Positions 1-6,194 of a stretch of 17,460 nt of DNA are shown piece after piece (the stretch's first letter is position 1; the number at the start of each line of letters is the position of its first letter). Position numbers and translations under genes: made by a program. The notes below the pieces were generated by a model. The model worked only from the letters and a program-made list of their open reading frames with translations, searched no databases and had not been told where the DNA came from. Origin of the DNA: Caldifarciminota bacterium (GTDB lineage Bacteria; Hydrothermota; Hydrothermia; B15-G9; WFZT01); assembly GCA_026991055.1 (NCBI GenBank), contig JALXCE010000216.1:1-17460 (forward strand), given 5' to 3'.

Positions 1-90
1 AGAGAAGTATATTGGGAGGTAGCCCCTGAAATTAATTGTGTGGTAGGTAAATTTGAGGAAACGGTATCTTTTCGGGTAGATTATTTTTGA
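1..90 (+). CDS. Possible C-terminal end of an upstream gene (partial)
   Basis: Frame 1 is open from the first base to a TGA at 88-90, giving 29 residues that begin REVYWEVAPEIN and end RVDYF. The other two forward frames hit stops within about 30 bases. The composition (alternating charged and beta-type residues) looks like a real protein tail, but it is too short to assign a family. The stop lies 15 bases before the putative promoter of the formate dehydrogenase operon, which is where an upstream gene would be expected to end. It could also be chance. Confidence 0.35.
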   Translation, partial: REVYWEVAPEINCVVGKFEETVSFRVDYF

Positions 91-104
91 CGAAGACCGC
101 TCCC

Positions 105-132
105 TTGACAGGTATTGATTGGTTGTCATAAA
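105..132 (+). promoter_or_regulatory. Putative sigma-70 type promoter of the formate dehydrogenase operon
   Basis: A perfect -35 box TTGACA lies at 105-110. A weaker -10 box, CATAAA, lies at 127-132 with a 16-base spacer. Transcription would begin near 139, just before the ribosome binding site AAAGGAG at 141-147. A promoter here overlaps the alternative TTG start at 119 and therefore favours the ATG at 155 as the true start. Inference from motif match only. Confidence 0.45.
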
Positions 133-154
133 ATCACCCAAAAGGAGCTCTTTT

Positions 155-2191
155 ATGAAACAGGTCCTAACAGTTTGTCCCTACTGTGCCGTAGGGTGTA
201 ACTTCTATCTGGAGGTATCAGACGGCCGGGTGGTTGGCCTCACCCCATCATTAAATCACCCAATAAATGAGGGTGGACTATGCATTAAGGGGTGGCATGC
301 CTATCAAACCATCCACCACCCGGACAGGTTGAAGTTCCCGCTCAAAAAGGAAGGCTCACAGTTCAAGCGCATATCGTGGGATGAGGCAATTTCTATCGTT
401 GTAGAAAAATTCCAGGAGATCAAGAAAAAACATGGCCCGGATGCCTTTGCAGTCATCGGCTCCGCAAGATACACCAACGAAGAAAACTTCCTCATCCAGA
501 AATTTGCACGTGCAGTGCTTGGAACAAATAACGTTGACCATTGTGCAAGAATTTGCCATTCTCCCACTGTCACCGGACTCTCCATGGCATTTGGCTCAGG
601 TGCCATGACAAATTCCATTGCCGAAATCGAGGACGCAAAGATGCTGCTCGTGGTGGGCGCAAATACCACTGAGGCACACCCCCTGATTGCTCGTAGAATT
701 ATTAAAGCTATTCGGAAAGGGGCAAAGCTTGTGGTGGTTGACCCACGTCGCACCGACCTTGCTGAAATTGCTGACATCCACCTTCCATTGCAACCCAACT
801 CTGACATAATCCTCTTTACAGCAATGGCAAAAATCATGGTTGAGAATGGGCTTCACAACGGGCAATTCATCAAAGACCACACAGAGGGATTTGACGAGTA
901 TCTGAAATTTCTTAAGGATTTTGACCTCTCAAGTGTTCCCGGGATCACAGGAATTCCCCTTGACCTCATTGAAAAGGTTGCGCGGATGTATGCGACCATC
1001 GAGCCCGCTTCCATCATTTACTGCCTCGGTGTTACAGAGCATCTTACAGGAACCGAGAACGTGCTTTCCCTTGCCAATCTTGCCCTCTTGACCGGAAATA
1101 TCGGGAAGCCATCCACAGGTGTGAATCCACTTCGCGGACAGAACAACGTTCAGGGTGCCTCGGATATGGCGGTTCTTGCTGAATTTCTCCCCGGCTATCA
1201 GAGATACACTGACCCCGAAACGGTTAAGAAATTTGAAAAGGTCTGGGGTGTAAAAATCCCGACAACCCCGGGGCTAACCATCGGAGAGTATCCAGATGCG
1301 ATTCTGAAAGGGAAAATAAGAGCCATGTATATAACAGGAGAGGACCCCGCACTAACAGACCCGGATGCTTCCCGTGTGCAGAAAGCACTCAAATCCCTTG
1401 AATTCCTCGTGGTTCAGGACATTTTCATGACGAAGACAGCAAAATTTGCGGACATTATTCTCCCTGCCGCTCTATGGGCGGAAAAAGACGGCACTTTCAC
1501 CAATACCGAAAGGAGAATCCAGAGGATTCGCAAGGCAGTTGACCCACCCGGCGAAGCAAAGCCCGACTGGGAAATAATGTCCATGATTGCAAGAAAAATG
1601 GGATTCAACTGGAATTACACTCATCCATCAGAAATTATGGATGAAATTGCCACACTCGTGCCCATCTACGCTGGAGTTTCTTATGATAGACTCGAGCATA
1701 GATGGGGACTTCAGTGGCCTGTAAGGTCAAAGGACCATCTGGGCACTCCTTATCTTCACAAAGATGGTAAATTTGCGAGAGGCAAAGGGAAATTCCACCT
1801 TGTCCATTACAGACCACCTTCTGATGAAAGAAACGACGAGTATCCATTTTATCTTGTTACCGGCAGGCATGGTTTCCACTGGCATGTTGGGAGCATGACC
1901 GGCAAGAGCCCGGAGCTCACGAGGGAATATCCGAAACCCTACATTGTTATGAATAAATCCGAGGCGCAGGAACTGGGTATAAGGGAGGGAATGAGGGTGA
2001 AAATCGAATCCAGACGCGGCAGGATTCATGCCTTTGTGAAATTTGGTTCGTTGAGCAAACACACTGCATTCATGCCCTTGCATTTCCCGGAGGAACCGGT
2101 AAACCTGCTGATGCCAAACACGCTTGATCCATATTCCAAAATGCCAGATTTAAAGGTCGCGGCTGTAAAAATTGAACCGGAGGAATCATGA
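155..2191 (+). CDS. fdhA: Formate dehydrogenase catalytic (alpha) subunit, molybdopterin/4Fe-4S, cysteine form
   Basis: Molybdenum/tungsten bis-MGD oxidoreductase of the FdhF/FDH-alpha group, interconverting formate and CO2. From the ATG at 155 it has 678 residues, close to E. coli FdhF (715). The N-terminal 4Fe-4S motif is C8-x2-C11-x3-C15 ... C43. The active-site segment DHCARICHSP places C134-H135 at the Sec140-His141 position of E. coli FDH-H, encoded by TGC and not TGA. R327 in LRGQNN matches the essential Arg333. The C-terminal molydopterin-binding domain begins at about residue 555. The start is set by AAAGGAG at 141-147, 8 bases upstream; an upstream TTG at 119 lacks such a site. There are no extra ferredoxin domains, so electrons must leave through partner subunits, and the next two genes supply these. 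The stop overlaps the next start (ATGA). Family assignment is firm; formate as substrate is inferred from the active-site motif. Confidence 0.93.
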   Translation: MKQVLTVCPYCAVGCNFYLEVSDGRVVGLTPSLNHPINEGGLCIKGWHAYQTIHHPDRLKFPLKKEGSQFKRISWDEAISIVVEKFQEIKKKHGPDAFAVIGSARYTNEENFLIQKFARAVLGTNNVDHCARICHSPTVTGLSMAFGSGAMTNSIAEIEDAKMLLVVGANTTEAHPLIARRIIKAIRKGAKLVVVDPRRTDLAEIADIHLPLQPNSDIILFTAMAKIMVENGLHNGQFIKDHTEGFDEYLKFLKDFDLSSVPGITGIPLDLIEKVARMYATIEPASIIYCLGVTEHLTGTENVLSLANLALLTGNIGKPSTGVNPLRGQNNVQGASDMAVLAEFLPGYQRYTDPETVKKFEKVWGVKIPTTPGLTIGEYPDAILKGKIRAMYITGEDPALTDPDASRVQKALKSLEFLVVQDIFMTKTAKFADIILPAALWAEKDGTFTNTERRIQRIRKAVDPPGEAKPDWEIMSMIARKMGFNWNYTHPSEIMDEIATLVPIYAGVSYDRLEHRWGLQWPVRSKDHLGTPYLHKDGKFARGKGKFHLVHYRPPSDERNDEYPFYLVTGRHGFHWHVGSMTGKSPELTREYPKPYIVMNKSEAQELGIREGMRVKIESRRGRIHAFVKFGSLSKHTAFMPLHFPEEPVNLLMPNTLDPYSKMPDLKVAAVKIEPEES

Positions 2192-3201
2192 AAAAGCTAA
2201 CAGCTCAGGATTTTGAAAAACTTTTTGAAATCTGGAAAAATGAGGGGTATGAAATTTATGGCCCCAAACGTGCCCCCTATGGCGGCGATTTCTTCTTCAA
2301 CCCTGTTGAAACCTTCAGTGAATGCGACTTTGACGGTTTTGTAAATACGCTTAAGCCTCCAAAAGATTTCTTTTTCCCGCAGGAAGCGACCACTCTGAAG
2401 TTGTACCGGGAAAAACTGGAAAGCGAGGAAGTTTCAAAGAAGAAGGTGATTTTTGGAATTCGTCCCTGTGACCTTGAGGGGCTTTTGATATTGGACAAAT
2501 TCTATCTTGGAAATATTCCGGACCCGTATTACAAGGCGAGGAGAGAGAATACGCTTCTTGTTACATTTTCGTGTTTTGATCCACTCCCCACCTGCTTTTG
2601 CAATGAGGCTGGAGCTGGCCCTGTGGCAAAGAGCGGCTTTGATATTCAGGTGAATGACCTGGGCAATGGTATTTACCTTGCAGAGCACGGAAGTAAGGCT
2701 GGCAAAGATTATCTCAGTTCTTTCCCGGATGCAGAAGACGAGCTTATTGAAAAACTCAGGCAAAGGATAGGGGAGACGCTTAAAAAGTTCACTCCGCGTC
2801 CATGGGCAGAAAAGCACCTTTACAACTTTAAGGTTTCCAAGGATTCCAAAATCTGGCGTGAGCTCGGCAAGTTCTGCCTGAAATGCGGCGGGTGTAATTA
2901 CCTGTGTCCAACCTGCTCCTGCTTTAACACCTTTGACCTGCAGTTTGAGGACCATATAGAGCAGAGGAGGGAATGGGATTCCTGTTTGCTTGAAGGTTAT
3001 CACAGGATGGCAGGGTCAAATCCAAAGCCTGATGCAGCTTCCAGGATGCAGTTTAGATTTGAATGCAAGCTCTCACCGGAGATCAACAAGCCTTATGGCA
3101 GAATTTCGTGCACAGGCTGCGGCAGGTGTATCCAGACATGCATTGGTGATGCCCACATGGAATCACTTCTCATACTGATGGACAGGGAGGAAGGCTTATG
3201 A
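2188..3201 (+). CDS. Iron-sulfur electron-transfer subunit, HydB (sulfhydrogenase beta) / AsrA family
   Basis: 337 residues. The N-terminal domain carries the family segment GIRPCDLEGLLILD followed by DPYYKARRENTLLVTFSC and TCFCNEAGAGP, typical of sulfhydrogenase beta and anaerobic sulfite reductase A proteins. The C-terminal third has two 4Fe-4S motifs, C230-x2-C233-x2-C236-x3-C240 and C308-x2-C311-x2-C314-x3-C318, with extra cysteines at C243 and C245. In the sulfhydrogenase of Pyrococcus this subunit relays electrons between the NiFe subunits and the flavin subunit. Here it follows a formate dehydrogenase with a 4-base ATGA overlap and a GGAGG site just upstream, so it most likely passes electrons from FDH to the next gene product. 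Cytoplasmic; no signal peptide or membrane segment seen. No hydrogenase or siroheme sulfite reductase catalytic gene is in the window. Confidence 0.85.
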   Translation: MKKLTAQDFEKLFEIWKNEGYEIYGPKRAPYGGDFFFNPVETFSECDFDGFVNTLKPPKDFFFPQEATTLKLYREKLESEEVSKKKVIFGIRPCDLEGLLILDKFYLGNIPDPYYKARRENTLLVTFSCFDPLPTCFCNEAGAGPVAKSGFDIQVNDLGNGIYLAEHGSKAGKDYLSSFPDAEDELIEKLRQRIGETLKKFTPRPWAEKHLYNFKVSKDSKIWRELGKFCLKCGGCNYLCPTCSCFNTFDLQFEDHIEQRREWDSCLLEGYHRMAGSNPKPDAASRMQFRFECKLSPEINKPYGRISCTGCGRCIQTCIGDAHMESLLILMDREEGL

Positions 3202-4007
3202 GACATGCGTTATTCAAACCGGTTTTGAAGAAGATTAAAAGGATCGTCGAGGAGACTCCTGATACGAGGTCATTTTACTTCGATAAAGACGGCTGGGCAG
3301 GTCACACACCTGGACAATTTGCTGAGCTCTGGGTGCCGGGAGTTGGGGAAATTCCCATTTCAATAGCTTCACCGTCGAAAAGTGACGAGCTCGTTTTTAC
3401 GGTAAAGAAAGTAGGCACGGTTTCTTCTGCTCTTTTTGAGAAAAAGGTGAGTGATACAATTGGACTGAGAGGCCCCTTTGGCCATGGATTTCCTCTTCAA
3501 GAGTTTGCTGAAAAGAATCTTATACTTATTGGTGGGGGAATAGGACTGCCTCCACTCATGTCGGTGATCCTCGAGGCTCTGGGAAAGAACAAAATCAGAC
3601 TCTTCTACGGAGCAAGGACACCTGCGGATATTGTCTATAAGCCACTTCTTAACGAGCTCAAGGATAAAATCGACATTTACCTTACGGTGGATGTGGGAGA
3701 TGAAAGTTGGGATGGTGAAGTGGGTGTTGTTACCAATCTTTTAAAGCCTGAGCTTGTGCATCCCTACAACTCAGTTGCTTTTGTCTGTGGCCCTGGAATC
3801 ATGATGTATTACACCGTGAAAAGGCTCTTAGAGCTTGGGTTCAGGGAAGAGAATATTTATCTCTCGCTTGAGCATCACATGAAATGTGCAGTTGGCAAAT
3901 GTGGTCATTGTAGAATAGGGCCTTATTATGTATGCGTGGATGGTCCCGTGTTCCCATACAGTAAGCTCAGGGAAGTAGAGGAGAAATTTGCCGGGACAGT
4001 ATTTTAA
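3198..4007 (+). CDS. FAD/NAD(P)-binding oxidoreductase subunit, HydG (sulfhydrogenase gamma) / AsrB family
   Basis: 269 residues with the ferredoxin-reductase fold. The FAD domain contains TPGQFAELWVPGVGEIPISIAS (the PISIAS segment is the flavin-binding RxYS-like motif). The nucleotide-binding domain starts with the glycine-rich segment IGGGIGLPP at about residues 111-119. A C-terminal 2Fe-2S motif is C230-x4-C235-x2-C238-x7-C246, as in sulfhydrogenase gamma, AsrB and dihydroorotate dehydrogenase electron-transfer subunits. The predicted role is hydride exchange with NAD(P)H and single-electron transfer to the HydB-like subunit. The start ATG overlaps the previous stop (ATGA), and AGGGAGGAAGG lies just upstream. 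It is the last gene of the operon; non-coding repeat-rich DNA follows. Whether NAD or NADP is used cannot be read here. Confidence 0.87.
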   Translation: MRHALFKPVLKKIKRIVEETPDTRSFYFDKDGWAGHTPGQFAELWVPGVGEIPISIASPSKSDELVFTVKKVGTVSSALFEKKVSDTIGLRGPFGHGFPLQEFAEKNLILIGGGIGLPPLMSVILEALGKNKIRLFYGARTPADIVYKPLLNELKDKIDIYLTVDVGDESWDGEVGVVTNLLKPELVHPYNSVAFVCGPGIMMYYTVKRLLELGFREENIYLSLEHHMKCAVGKCGHCRIGPYYVCVDGPVFPYSKLREVEEKFAGTVF

Positions 4008-4124
4008 TTGGTGATAATTTAGACGAGAGTTTTTAAAAATTTGGCCACGCGGGGGGTGTACGGAGAGATGTCCATCAAAGTCGGTTTTGCCTTTCCGGGG
4101 CTTGGTGGTGAAAAAGAGTGCCTT

Positions 4125-4149
4125 GGCCCACTTGCTTCGCAAGTGGGCC
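4125..4149. repeat. GC-rich perfect hairpin, 11-bp stem, TTC loop
   Basis: GGCCCACTTGC (4125-4135), loop TTC, GCAAGTGGGCC (4139-4149). It lies 118 bases after the stop of the HydG-like gene. There is no T-tract on either side, so it is not a classical intrinsic terminator; it may protect the 3' end of the mRNA or be a truncated member of the local repeat group. Confidence 0.7.
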
Positions 4150-4199
4150 CCGCCACAGAAAGATGGTTTACTAATTGAAATTTGAAAAATCAAAAAGTG

Positions 4200-4256
4200 G
4201 CCCCTCTCCTTCATCCTCTCCCCGCAAAAAATTTACGCGGGGAGAGGAAGATTTTT
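4200..4256 (+). repeat. Dispersed palindromic repeat, copy A
   Basis: Head GCCCCTCTCCTTCAT followed by the hairpin CCTCTCCCCGC (4215-4225) / GCGGGGAGAGG (4237-4247) with an 11-base AT-rich loop, then GAAGATTTTT. It is nearly identical to copy C at 4555-4609 and to the inverted copy F at 9339-9393. The stem followed by AAGATTTTT could also act as a weak terminator on the plus strand. Confidence 0.8.
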
Positions 4257-4371
4257 ATCAGTGGCAGGATAAATCCCTGAATTCCAAAAATTCGCTGCAG
4301 TCCTCGTTAAGGTTAACTTTTATGGGCATGGAATTTTGGACAATTGTTTGTGTCCAGAAAAGGTGACCATT

Positions 4372-4386
4372 ACTCGCGAAGCGAGT
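4372..4386. repeat. Small GC-rich hairpin with GAA loop
   Basis: ACTCGC (4372-4377), loop GAA, GCGAGT (4381-4386). It has the same small 3-base-loop design as the hairpins at 4125-4149 and 4749-4759 but no pyrimidine-rich head. Function unknown. Confidence 0.5.
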
Positions 4387-4410
4387 GTTAAAAATCAACA
4401 CAAAAAATTT

Positions 4411-4455
4411 TTCCCTCCCCTGCGCCTTGTGCAGGGGAGGGATCAGAGGGAGGGG
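4411..4455 (-). repeat. Dispersed palindromic repeat, copy B (inverted)
   Basis: Stem TCCCTCCCCTGC (4412-4423) / GCAGGGGAGGGA (4431-4442), 12 bp perfect, loop GCCTTGT. Read on the minus strand, a head CCCCTCCCTCTGAT (4455-4442) precedes the stem, matching the heads of copies A, C, E and F. The stem sequence differs while pairing is kept. Confidence 0.7.
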
Positions 4456-4520
4456 ACTTACCGCTTAAAGTCTTTAAAAATTCAATATATAGACCTTCAT
4501 TCACGAAGTTGAAGTGAAGA

Positions 4521-4549
4521 TTGACAAATTTTGATTAAAATTTGTTCAA
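4521..4549. repeat. AT-rich palindrome
   Basis: ACAAATTTT (4524-4532), loop GATT, AAAATTTGT (4537-4545), extended by TTG (4521-4523) pairing with CAA (4547-4549) across a one-base bulge. It contains no GC-rich stem and so differs from the surrounding family. It could be an operator, an AT-rich cruciform, or a flank of copy C, which starts 6 bases later. Confidence 0.5.
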
Positions 4550-4554
4550 AAGTA

Positions 4555-4609
4555 GCCCCTCACCTTGCCTCTCCCCGCAAAAAATTTATGCGGGGAGAGG
4601 AAGATTTTT
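4555..4609 (+). repeat. Dispersed palindromic repeat, copy C
   Basis: Head GCCCCTCACCTTG, stem CCTCTCCCCGCA (4568-4579) / TGCGGGGAGAGG (4589-4600), loop AAAAATTTA, then AAGATTTTT. Relative to copy A, the loop-closing position has become an extra A-T pair, and copy F pairs one further position, so differences near the loop preserve pairing. Confidence 0.8.
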
Positions 4610-4740
4610 GGCAAGTGAGTCAAATAACTCATCAACTTGTAAGCTATCAAACAGCTTTTCCCCAAAGCTTCTATTATTGAAACAAAAAAACATTTTTCAT
4701 AAGCGACGCTTGTGTTTTCAAAACTGATAAAAAGCGTTTC

Positions 4741-4768
4741 TCTTCCCAGCGCTTCGCGCGAGGGAAGA
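4741..4768. repeat. Two-step hairpin
   Basis: Outer stem TCTTCCC (4741-4747) / GGGAAGA (4762-4768) and inner stem GCGC (4749-4752) / GCGC (4756-4759) with a TTC loop; A and GA are unpaired between the two steps. Possibly a degenerate member of the local hairpin family. Confidence 0.5.
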
Positions 4769-4871
4769 ATGTAAAGTGTGTTAAGCCTCAATTGAGGTTA
4801 AAGGGCGCTCATAAAAGTTACACAAGGATGATAAGAAAGGTTTATGAGCAGGAGGAGCTCGTTCGAAAATT

Positions 4872-4918
4872 CCCCCCTCCTATCCTCCCCCCACGCACTT
4901 TGTGCGTGGGGGCAAATT
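4872..4918 (+). repeat. Dispersed palindromic repeat, copy D
   Basis: Head CCCCCCTCCTAT, stem CCCCCACGCAC (4888-4898) / GTGCGTGGGGG (4902-4912), loop TTT, followed by CAAATTTTT. Pairing is perfect over 11 bp. The head matches the family, the stem sequence is its own. Confidence 0.65.
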
Positions 4919-4997
4919 TTTCATTAAAAATCAAAGGTTTTGAGATTTTTTGAACAGGCTCGAGCAGGTGTGAAATGAGAGTTTACACAAAATCAGT

Positions 4998-5032
4998 TAT
5001 AATTCCGAAATGAATCATATACAAATGGAGAG
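4998..5032 (+). promoter_or_regulatory. Perfect -10 box and ribosome binding site of the CoiA-like gene
   Basis: TATAAT at 4998-5003 and the ribosome binding site GGAGAG at 5027-5032, six bases before the ATG at 5039. No good -35 box is found 16-18 bases upstream; a TTTACA at 4982-4987 is too close (10-base spacer). Transcription would start near 5010. Confidence 0.4.
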
Positions 5033-5038
5033 TTAAAA

Positions 5039-6061
5039 ATGCCTTTCAAAGCACTACTTAATGGACGTTTGGTAATCTCAATAAATTTATCCGACGAAGA
5101 GTGGGATGAATTAAAAAAGCAAACAAGGTCAGGAAAAATTGAATTAATTTTACCCTGTTGCAATAGTCCAGGCTATCTCAGGAAGAGTAAATACGGAACA
5201 AAACATTTTGTCCATAAGAGAGGTTTTAAGTGCGATAAATGGACACATGAAAGTTTTGAGCACATGAGATTGAAAGAGATAGTTTACAGAGTATGTATCG
5301 AAGAAGGTTGGAATGCAGATGTAGAACATGTTTTACCAAGTGGAGAAATTGCAGATGTTTATGCTGAGAAAGATAGTAAAAAAGTCGTTTTTGAAATCCA
5401 GTTGAGCCACCAAAATTTAGAAAGATTTAGAGAACGTCAGGAGAAATATTTAAAGGACGGGGTAAGAGCATTCTGGTTGTTTAAACCCACTAAGAGTAAA
5501 TCTGAGGAAATTCTTAGCTTTTCAAACGAAAAACTACCGATCTTTGCTATACAGGAAGGAAACGATGAAAAAGAATTTTGTGTGAAGATTAATGATGTAT
5601 GTATGCCAATTGAGACCTTTGTTAAATACGTTTTGAGAAACAAATTACAGTTCCGTATAAAAACTCTTAAAAAAGAAAAAATACCCGTTAAAGTTTTTAA
5701 AACTTCCACTACATGCTGGAAATGCGGTCGAAAAATAAATGTGGTGTTTATTGATCCACAAAGGGATCAAGAGTTGGATTTACCACTTTATAAAGTTTGG
5801 CAGATTATTGCAAAATTACAAAAGCGTGGCGCCCCATTTTTCTCAGATGTTGGTCCTATAAAATATTTGTACAGTAGAACCATGCGGATGAAGTATTGGA
5901 TGAACACTTGCAAATATTGTGGTGCTAAGATTGGGGGCTTCTTTTTAAACTATGAGATTGTATTGGAAGCCTTATATGATGAGAATTTACCTTATGTAAT
6001 TGTTGAATTAACACTTCAGAAGCCAATTGAACACATTGATAAACGATGGATTATAAAGTAA
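5039..6061 (+). CDS. CoiA-like (competence protein family) PD-(D/E)xK nuclease with split zinc ribbon
   Basis: 340 residues. Residues 35-60 hold LPCCNSPGYLRKS...HFVHK (C40, C41, H56, H59), matching the N-terminal cysteine/histidine segment of CoiA-like proteins. Residues about 74-150 form the predicted nuclease core: HMRLKEIVYR, then E96 in DVEHVL, D106 in ADVYA and the E119-x-Q121 pair in FEIQLSH, the restriction-endonuclease-like pattern. C-terminal C226-x2-C229 (CWKCG) and C291-x2-C294 (CKYCG) look like two halves of a zinc ribbon separated by about 60 residues. CoiA is needed for DNA processing in competent Gram-positives; the role here is unknown and could be DNA repair or defence. The gene stands alone, is visibly more AT-rich than its neighbours and is preceded by a repeat cluster, all of which suggest transfer. 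The start is supported by GGAGAG at 5027-5032. Confidence 0.68.
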   Translation: MPFKALLNGRLVISINLSDEEWDELKKQTRSGKIELILPCCNSPGYLRKSKYGTKHFVHKRGFKCDKWTHESFEHMRLKEIVYRVCIEEGWNADVEHVLPSGEIADVYAEKDSKKVVFEIQLSHQNLERFRERQEKYLKDGVRAFWLFKPTKSKSEEILSFSNEKLPIFAIQEGNDEKEFCVKINDVCMPIETFVKYVLRNKLQFRIKTLKKEKIPVKVFKTSTTCWKCGRKINVVFIDPQRDQELDLPLYKVWQIIAKLQKRGAPFFSDVGPIKYLYSRTMRMKYWMNTCKYCGAKIGGFFLNYEIVLEALYDENLPYVIVELTLQKPIEHIDKRWIIK

Positions 6062-6194
6062 GCCACTGTTTGTCCGGGATCCGACGCTAATCTGAGTCAG
6101 ATAGAAAGTTCCCAAGTATTGTTGTTTTAAAAAATTGCTCTCAATTTAATCCAAATTAGTAATATTTTTTCGATATTCTTTTTGCTAAGAGATT
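6062..6194. other. Short AT-rich gap between convergent genes
   Basis: 133 bases between the CoiA-like gene (+) and the enolase-superfamily gene (-). It holds a near-perfect palindrome ATCTGA-G-TCAGAT at 6090-6102 and a weak AT stem AAATTG (6132-6137) / CAATTT (6142-6147). Read on the minus strand, the weak stem ends in a run of T and could be a weak terminator for the minus-strand operon. No strong terminator is visible. Confidence 0.4.

Larger units (their letters stand above)
4008..5038. other. Non-coding region of about 1 kb with clustered palindromic repeats
   Basis: No open frame here is convincing: those present are short, lack ribosome binding sites and run through the hairpins. The region holds seven GC-rich hairpins (4125-4149, 4215-4247, 4372-4386, 4412-4442, 4568-4600, 4741-4768, 4888-4912) set in AT-rich DNA, plus an AT-only palindrome at 4521-4549. 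Four of the hairpins share a pyrimidine-rich head and belong to one repeat family. It separates the formate dehydrogenase operon from an orphan nuclease gene. I see no transposase, tRNA or CRISPR structure in it. Confidence 0.75.

Noticed and set aside
119..154. TTG start at 119 for the formate dehydrogenase gene, adding 12 residues
   Set aside because: The added residues do not belong to the family, there is no ribosome binding site, and the putative promoter overlaps them. ATG at 155 has AAAGGAG at the right distance.
4068..4178. Small plus-strand frame of 36 codons starting MSIKVGFAFPGLGG
   Set aside because: It runs through the hairpin at 4125-4149, the GGAG is only two bases from the ATG, and it resembles no family that I recognise.
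3828..4214. Minus-strand frame of 128 residues overlapping the HydG-like gene
   Set aside because: Mostly antisense to a well-supported gene, with no ribosome binding site or recognisable domain.
4125..4256. Classical intrinsic terminator after the formate dehydrogenase operon
   Set aside because: The first hairpin has no T-tract and the second belongs to a dispersed repeat family; AAGATTTTT after it could give weak termination, but this is not a clear terminator.
4175..4791. Short frames on both strands in the repeat region (60-80 residues)
   Set aside because: All are built on the palindromic repeats and AT-rich DNA and have unprotein-like composition.
4200..4918. CRISPR array
   Set aside because: The repeats vary in stem sequence, orientation and spacing and are separated by irregular AT-rich DNA, without equal-length spacers; no cas genes are seen.
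6090..6102. ATCTGAGTCAGAT palindrome as a regulatory operator
   Set aside because: It lies between two converging genes, where no promoter is expected; likely chance.
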